A stretch of DNA of 64,000 nt from Drechmeria coniospora (taxonomy: Eukaryota; Ascomycota; Sordariomycetes; Hypocreales; Ophiocordycipitaceae), in contig NC_054390.1 in the NCBI RefSeq assembly GCF_001625195.1, forward strand, positions 4,240,027 to 4,304,026. Reading direction: 5' to 3'. Both the position numbers and the translations under genes were made by a program. A model generated the notes under the pieces. The model saw only the letters and a program-made list of their open reading frames with translations, was not told the origin of the DNA and ran no database searches. Shown here piece after piece: positions 57,148 to 64,000 of this stretch. Each line of letters opens with the position of its first letter. Position 1 is the first letter of the stretch.

Positions 57148-60100
57148 CTACTGTATTTGTAAGCCGGATACATAAGCTTGCATCTTCAACCCGGGTATAT
57201 AAGAAGCATACCCGCTAGTTTGGACGGCCAAAGAGTAACCCATTAGCAATTCAACATAGTACGCCACTAGTTGAGACGTACCGTCAATAGTTCTATTAGA
57301 AGTATCTACATCAGCAAACCAAATTCGGGTATGACAAGTGTTTTTGCGAGAATACATACTGACTCCTAAAAACAAACCGTATCAACTTATCAATAGTAAT
57401 GTAACTGTAGATTAACATCGCAAACTTACCTCAACGTCAAATTCAAAGTTTCCATCAGGATGCTAAGGCTACGTTAGACATTTGTTCAAACTGCAGTGAC
57501 CCTCCTAGGATGGCGTGTATTGTCCTTCTTCCATAAATCATTGAACTATATATTGTAATACCACTCGGTTGATCAAGTGGAGTAACGTACCTCAAAGATT
57601 TGTTTTGTCTAAGGAATCGTTATAGTATAATTTAGCAGCTATTCTTAAATTAAGCTTACCTTTCTGTCTGACGGAAGCCGAACCGCCTTATTCTACCACA
57701 AAGAACCTATATTAGCACATCTCATAATGTAATTCTCGGTATATGCGTTATAGAAACTTACAGTAGAATTATTATCCCGACAATACTCAAGATTTCTCGG
57801 AAATTTTTGGAAATAACTTACTTTCTAAAATAGCAATATGCATATATAAGCATATCCTTATGAATTGTTCTGTAGAATTTGTAGCTACTTACCTCTTCGT
57901 CTTGCTTCTATTGCAATGGTGTCAAACACAGTACATCAACCCTATTTTCAGTAATACCATATGAAAACTTACTTGAACCGGAATATGGACGACCTTGACA
58001 GTTAGGAGTATTAGCATCTTGACAGCCAAGCTCCCTACTTTATGCAGAAACGTACTGGCTAAACCCACTACCGCATTAGCATGACATGCTTAATAGTGCT
58101 ATTATGGTTCAGGTTATAACTCACATCGGGCTTTTTTGGCAATCACAGTTAACCATATTAATAATATGCTAATAACCGGACTCTACCGATATTGCTAGCA
58201 GGGACTTTAAACCTACTTGAACCGGAATACGGACGACCTTGATAGTAGTATTAGCATCTTGACAATCAAACCCGAGATCAATGATTAGGGTCATACCTTC
58301 TAAAATATGCACTTATCTTAGCATATAGCCAGTAGCAATACATGTCACCTACTACCAGCAGAAACGTACTGGCTAAACTCACTACTGCATTAGGATGACA
58401 AATAATAATGTAACTAAGGCTCAGGTTAGAACTCACCTCGCCGTTTTGTGGCTATCACAGTTGACCATATTAATAATATGCCAATGACCGGACTTTACCG
58501 ATATTGCTAGCAGGAGCTTTAAACCTACTTGAACCGGAATACGGACGACCTTTATAGTAGTATTAGCATCTTGACAATCAAACCCGAAATCAATGATTAG
58601 AGTCATGCCTTTTAACATATGCACTTATCTTAGCATATAGCCAGCAGCAATACATGTCACCTACTACCTGCAGAAACGTACTTGCTAAACCCAATACTGC
58701 ATCAGGATGACAAATAATTATGCTATTATGGTTCAGGCTAGAACTCACATTGCTGTTTAGTCGCTATTACAGTTACCCGTATTATTACTATTCTGCGAAT
58801 AATCGGACGCTTCAAAAATCGCGAGCAGGGTTATCAAACTTACTTGCTAAACCGACCACTGCATTAGTATAACATGTAATAATGCTGCTAAGTTCATAGT
58901 TATGACTCACATCATCCTCCAGTTCCACCTATTATAGTTGCCTATGTCAATGCTATCCTGATAATTGCACTCCACCATATGACTCACATCATCCTCCAGT
59001 TCCACCTATTATAGTTGCCTATGTCAATGCTATCCTGATAATTGCACTCCACCAAAATTGCTTGTAGAGATATACTTTCTAAACCCGTCCGGTACATCAG
59101 CAAATCCAGTCTCTATTTCATGCATAGTTAAAAAAACGAAGCTTACACGAGTCAACTGATTATAAATTTAGCCAAATGAGTGCCACAATTATAAAAACAA
59201 GAATTCATATCAATAGAATAGACGCACCAGTTCCACCAAATTTTCCAGCGGAACAACTTCGGACTTCTATAACGGAGTATAATCAGACAGAATTCAAATT
59301 CCTCGTGCATGGAAATAGCCACTCACGTCCTATAGTTCCAGCCATGTTGAACAACTCTGGCTTACAAAACCACTACTGCGCAAGTAGGAACCTACCTGCT
59401 ATGGCGCAGTAAACAAGAATGTTAATTTATTAATTTTTTGTGAGCTATAAGCGAAAAACGTACATTCTAGTACAAGTCAACTTATCAGCACCTCTCTAGC
59501 ATTCGAGTTGCAACTTACCACCTACGTACCCAGAATATTAGCTCAGCGAGCTCAATCCCCATATAGAATTAGGCAGAAATTACCCCCTAAAATGCTCCTG
59601 TCTATTAGTACATCGCGACTTTAACGATTACTTTGCTCTATTTCCTAGGCAAGGACAGACTTACGGGCTGTTATTATTATTAGCGTACTGTTTGGTAAGA
59701 AACCATTCAATAGCATACGGGTTAGTTTACCTTCTATGTTTTGCATGTACATTAGTATACCCTTACGGTTCTCTCGCTCCGTGTGCACATTGAATAAACG
59801 TACGATCTAATACCGCATTAGTATCGCAAATACTTCCCAGATTGATCAACCAAAACTTACACACTTGATTTTCCTAAGTATAAGCCAGTCTGGAAATTGA
59901 AGTTGATGAAAGTTAGGTGGTACTTGCTTGCTAGATTAAACCGTCATTAATTATCCCTAATAGTAAAAGTTCTTCGCTATTGGGAAAATCCTACATTCTT
60001 GAGAATCCATCCGTATTAGATTACTGCTAGTTATCGGATTAGTCCGGAGCTTTCGAAACAACCTACTTTCTAAGTAGCCAGACGTATTAGAATCTAGCTA

Positions 60101-63100
60101 GGATTACCAAAACTTCAGTAATAATCTTACTTCCTTTAAAAGTGTGCGTGCGTTAGCAAACTTCAACAATGAGCGACAGTCGTAAAATGGCAAACGTACA
60201 TGCTACGTTGTAAACTATATTAGTGTACTTGTACAACAGTTATAGGCAAGGTATTTGAAACGTGCGTCCTGAATTATTAATGTCAATATCTACTCGCAGC
60301 TTACGGTACTTATCACGAAGCCGGAGCTTACGTACTAGAGTTATTGGTTATATTAGCATATAGGTACTACCTTTCAGCTAGTGCAACTTACGATCTACCG
60401 TTTCCCTGTCGTGTAAGATAATTGCTAACAAATACGTAAGGTACTTGCATTTTCGTGTATGAACATACCCACTAGGGTTACGGATTGAGTTAGCACACTA
60501 TAACATTGCTGCTCCCGATATACGTGCTTACTTCCTAAAGATTCGGCTTATCAATACATTACCAGCGACCAGCACCGCAAATTAACTTCGAGATCGGAAG
60601 GAACATACAAGCTAGAAGTTTATAATCATATTAGCATTCACTCATCATGTGGAAGGCAAAATCATAAAGGTACTTGCCGCCTAGTTTGCCAGCTTTAGCA
60701 CATATCCAGAAATTCAACTTTTGGACATCAATCAAAACTTACTCCCTGTATATATATATATATTAGCAGTTGCCGATAGCTGAGCACTGTTTCGGCAGTA
60801 AATACTTACACACTAGAGACCATATTCGTATCAGCAGCTTGTCAATACCAGATGATATTGGCACACAGGCGAGAATTTACCCGCTAGAGATTCCAATGAT
60901 TTTAGCAAATTTTACCCCCATACTGTCAGTCAGAGACAATACTTACCAACTGGTCGAAGTGACTGTTAACTTCTTTTCCAGCAATTTCGCTGTTTGGTTT
61001 TCCTAGGGAAGAACCTACGCACTATATTTCACAACAACTTTAGTAAATGCAGCGAAATAGTCAAAGTAAGACCAACAGCCTATAATTGTCAGTAAACCAT
61101 ATAATATTGGTTGTTATATAAGGGGTATTTTATCAAACTTACAATCTGGAGCAATCAGACAATTAGTTTTACATTGTGCCAAAGGATCGCATCGCTAACG
61201 CTTACATACTTTTCTTGTATTAGTCACCTTGTAAATTCTCTACTAACGAATGGAGTTATCTTACGAACTATAATATAAACCCTTAGTATCACGCGAGTAG
61301 TCCACTATGTGCTATAATTATAATTTAAGGAGCGTACAGGTTTATCCTAAAAGTTTCCATTATTAGAAAGCAAGAATAAAATATACAAAAATACAGGTAT
61401 GGGTAGGAAATTACCGGCTAGAGTTATCCGCTACATTAGCGTACATTCCACCGATCTGAATGTAATATACATAATGCTTACATCCTATAGTAGTGTCATT
61501 TCAAGATTATTCCAATGCTCCAGAACTTTGGTATAAAGTACCATATTCTACCAATATCGTACATATTAGTACCTGGAATCCAGCCTCCTCCTCTTTCGTA
61601 GGCTTTGGCATACCTCCTATTGATCCCTGCTATATTAGCACCCTGTAGGTTGATGTCCCACTCTCCTTGCTACCAGAAGAAACCTACACACTATTGATAC
61701 TGAAGTATTAGCATTATTGGTAGTAGTAAGATGAATTCCCGAACATACGTGCTAGAATCAAAAGTCGGGTTAAAATCTGACAAGGATTGACAATAATGGT
61801 AAAAACTTGCCGACTAAAATTTATTAATCGCTCATTGTATGTATGTCCGATCGTACGCAATAAACAGGGACATACTATCTATTATTGACGGTTTTAGTAT
61901 CCTATCGTCTGATTGACGGCAGTTCATAGCAGATTGGATCTCACAAACTATTGCATTGCGAATAAGTATCTTGCTAAACGGATAGCTAGTCGTCATTTTA
62001 GAAAACCTCACATACTAATCATATGTGTCAAAATATTATACGACGGACACTTTAGGCGCCTTGGCCTTGTCAATGGTCAATAGGAACTTACAGGCTAGAA
62101 AAAATTGCTCTCAGCGTTTTACTTGAACGATTGTTTTCAGAAAGATATGAGTCAATACCTACCTTCTAGAGGCAGTCGTATTTTAGCATCTCTCTATTGA
62201 ATAGACCTGAATATACGGGTATCAACTAACGGCCTATAAACTTTTCAGCAAGTAAATCATGCTAGGATTAATAGCTATGGACTTACGGCCTTGAATTATA
62301 GTTGGTTTAGTATCCCGTCTATAGTTAAGTTCGTTGGTTATGGATAATGCAAACGTACACGCTGTACAGTTTAGTTGCGATCGAACATTGCCAAAGAAAT
62401 ATTTGAACAGTACCGAGAATATACTTACAGTCTAGTTGCTAGCTGCGTTAGTATGCTACTTACTGCATTTAGAGTAGGCGAGAACTAATTATAGGAACTT
62501 ACCCACTACGACAGCCAGCAATTAGGATATGCCACAATCAGCTCTTTAAAAATACAAAATCTTACAGACTATATAGCTGCCAATCTTATTAGCAAAACCA
62601 GTATAATATACAATTGTTACTATAGAGAATACGTAACTCCCTAAGGCATGTAAGCTGTTCAAGAACATTCAGACATTAACAGTCCGAGAAAGGAAATTAC
62701 ATCCTATAGTTTCGAGCGGTATAAGTATGTATAGGGTGGGTACTACAAGTAATATTGGAAAATGACTTACTTTCTAAGATTTCGAGTCATTTAACAACAT
62801 AAAAATATAGTTACTAATGTTTGATGATGAACTTACATGCCGCTGTTTGCAAACCGCATTAATTCAAAACCTCCTTAACAGTGGATTTGACGACAGAAAC
62901 ATACAACCTAAAACTCTTAGCAACATAATACGTTGGTGAAATTTAAGAAAGCACTAGTTCATAAATAACTAACCCACTATATAAAAGCCGCAGCATTAAA
63001 ACGATATAGTTATTACGTTTTTTACTAATGCAAGGCATGACGAACGAACTAAACATGCTCAGTGTATGAGTATTATAATAGCAACAGAGTCTATATTTAG

Positions 63101-64000
63101 TGTAGGCTCCAACATACATTCTAAAGATTCAGTCTTATTAGTAAATACGAGTCGTCCATAGCAAGTTTATAAACATACACCCTAGATATCAAATTATCAG
63201 CGTCCAGACAGGGAATACTTTATTGGCCATTTTACACACATGCTAGTATGGCATTATTTTAATATATACTGCTGGTAATGCAATTTATGGTGACCGATAG
63301 AAAACATACTCCCTAGTTGCAAGTCATATTAGCATGCAAACAACAATAATGCGCGTTAATTGAAAGAAAGCAACTTACAACCTAATTGAATTTAGCAAAA
63401 ATATGCGAATAAAGGTGTTTCATATATCAGTGAATGCTAACTAGCTAAAGGTACTACCTGTATTAACAACTCGCTCGCAAACGTATTCGTTCCGAGTCAG
63501 AACACACGTTCTAAAATTAATGTATCCGGTTATTACTGAAAGTACAACTCGACATTTGTTAAAAGACGTAACACACTGACTAAAGTATTGCAATTAGTAA
63601 CTGGTAATACTCTTGGTCGATATAGTGAGAAATTACATCCTAGTTGCCAGGCGCATTAGACAGCCAATACAATACAAGTCTTAGCGACTACGGGTGCAAA
63701 ACCCAATACCTCCTTATCGCAAGTCAGGTTAGCATATAGTACAGTCAGCATCGCTAAAAAGGAAAAAAAGCAAAACTTACCGACTAGGAGCCGACAGCGA
63801 TATTAGAATTATCCCGAAATTCATACAGCAGATAATATAAGCATAAACGTACTGACTAAATTGTGACGATATTAGCATCTAGTTAGCAATAGAATCATGC
63901 AGCGTATATAACGAGCGACTGACCAGCTAGGTACTGTATTGGTATGCATTTCAGTCTTTCTTTTAAACAAGCGATATCATACTCTCTAGTTGCCATCAGT
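57148..64000 (-). CDS. Micro-exon gene with about one codon per exon (5' end outside window)
   Basis: Unknown protein, 5'-truncated. The minus strand shows about 90 introns of 45-80 nt in series, each with a GTAAGT-, GTATGT-, GTACGT-, GTAGGT- or GTGAGT-like donor, a TGCTAAT-like branch site 15-30 nt before a TAG, CAG or AAG acceptor, then a tiny exon. From 63985 to 59327 there are 70 exons: 67 of 3 nt, two of 6 and one of 9. Then come 39 nt (59228-59266), 9 (59147-59155), 3 (59076), 18 (58988 and 58911), 3, 15, 3, 21, 15, 3, 3, 21, 15, 3, 21, 15, 63 (57762-57824), 33 (57660-57692), 18 (57591-57608) and 33 (57430-57462). All are multiples of three and about 215 codons contain no stop. The 3' end is unsure: a stop at 57306 or at 57148. 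No long frame exists, so frame-based gene finding misses it. The stretch FYIACLRCGALEWIYDHE, one residue per exon, hints at a zinc-binding fold (weak). The function is unknown. Confidence 0.75.
57965..58775 (-). repeat. Local duplication of a four-exon block in the micro-exon gene
   Basis: Three diverged head-to-tail copies of a 245-310 bp block. Each holds a 21-nt exon coding VVRIPVQ or VVHIPVQ (57973, 58217, 58529), followed by a 15-nt exon (57893, 58125, 58437) and one-codon exons (CCA, CAA, AAG). A fourth partial copy contributes the 15-nt exon at 58749. Confidence 0.85.
58901..59055 (-). repeat. 77-bp perfect exon-plus-intron duplication
   Basis: Two head-to-tail copies, 77 bp apart, of an 18-nt exon (GTGGAACTGGAGGATGAT, coding VELEDD) with its upstream 59-nt intron. 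Identity is essentially complete, so this exon duplication is recent and kept the reading frame. Confidence 0.9.

Noticed and set aside
57148..57375. A 75-codon minus-strand open frame at the end of the micro-exon region
   Set aside because: It can be read straight through, but it runs across donor, branch and acceptor signals and needs phase 1 entry, which the preceding exon does not allow. It is kept only as a reason for doubt about the 3' end.
59176..61006. Plus-strand frames of 78 codons at 59176 and 60770
   Set aside because: They lie on the strand opposite the splice signals and cross several intron units; their sequence is that of reversed intron motifs.
57148..64000. Reading the region as a simple AT-rich satellite or RIP-degraded transposon
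   Set aside because: Units share only splice-signal words at fixed spacing while the rest differs; there is no CpA-to-TpA stop pattern, no terminal repeat and no transposase.
1..64000. CRISPR arrays, bacterial operons, riboswitches, rRNA
   Set aside because: None seen. The DNA is eukaryotic with spliceosomal introns, and the regular repeats found are tandem satellites or splice-signal arrays.

Overview
The window looks like nuclear DNA of a filamentous ascomycete, most likely in or near Hypocreales (an inference from protein style, not proven). The genes have short GT-AG introns of about 45-165 nt with CTAAC/CTGAC-type branch sites. Exons are GC-rich. Intergenic DNA is crowded with GTAC words such as TACGGAGTAC and AAGTACTT. 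Two pogo/Fot1-type transposons carry stop codons of the kind left by repeat-induced point mutation (RIP).

Layout. 1-12.2 kb: HMG-CoA reductase (+), nicotinamidase (-), a tandem 60-bp repeat and a repeat-rich GLEYA-type adhesin (-). 12.2-19.6 kb: intergenic DNA, a solo LTR, the proteasome ubiquitin receptor Rpn13 (-) and two facing tRNA-Lys(CTT) genes with introns. 19.6-30.1 kb: a GNAT acetyltransferase, two small secreted proteins, one unrecognised two-exon gene and an inverted repeat. 30-36.9 kb: gene-poor, with a pogo element interrupted by a nested solo LTR and an AT-rich island of short tandem repeats. 36.9-44.5 kb: housekeeping genes for kexin, sorting nexin Snx4/Atg24 and mitochondrial LETM1/Mdm38. 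45.8-52.1 kb: a class-III aminotransferase, a monocarboxylate-type MFS transporter and a Zn2Cys6 regulator, which could form a small metabolic or uptake module. 52.7-54.6 kb: a second pogo element. 55.1-56.5 kb: a PD-(D/E)XK-like DUF7924-type protein.

The remarkable part is 57.1-64.0 kb. In the six frames it looks like empty AT-rich DNA. Read on the minus strand it is an unbroken series of spliceosomal intron signals (GTAAGT-like donor, TGCTAAT-like branch site, YAG acceptor) repeating every 55-81 bp, with about 3 nt between each acceptor and the next donor. From 63985 down to 59327 I can place 70 consecutive internal exons; 67 are exactly 3 nt and the others 6, 6 and 9 nt. Taken as whole codons they contain no stop. 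Towards the 3' end exons grow to 9-63 nt, still multiples of three, with local exon duplications. The simplest reading is a protein gene with roughly one codon per exon, whose 5' end lies beyond the right edge. I know of no described gene built this way. Transcript data are needed to prove it.
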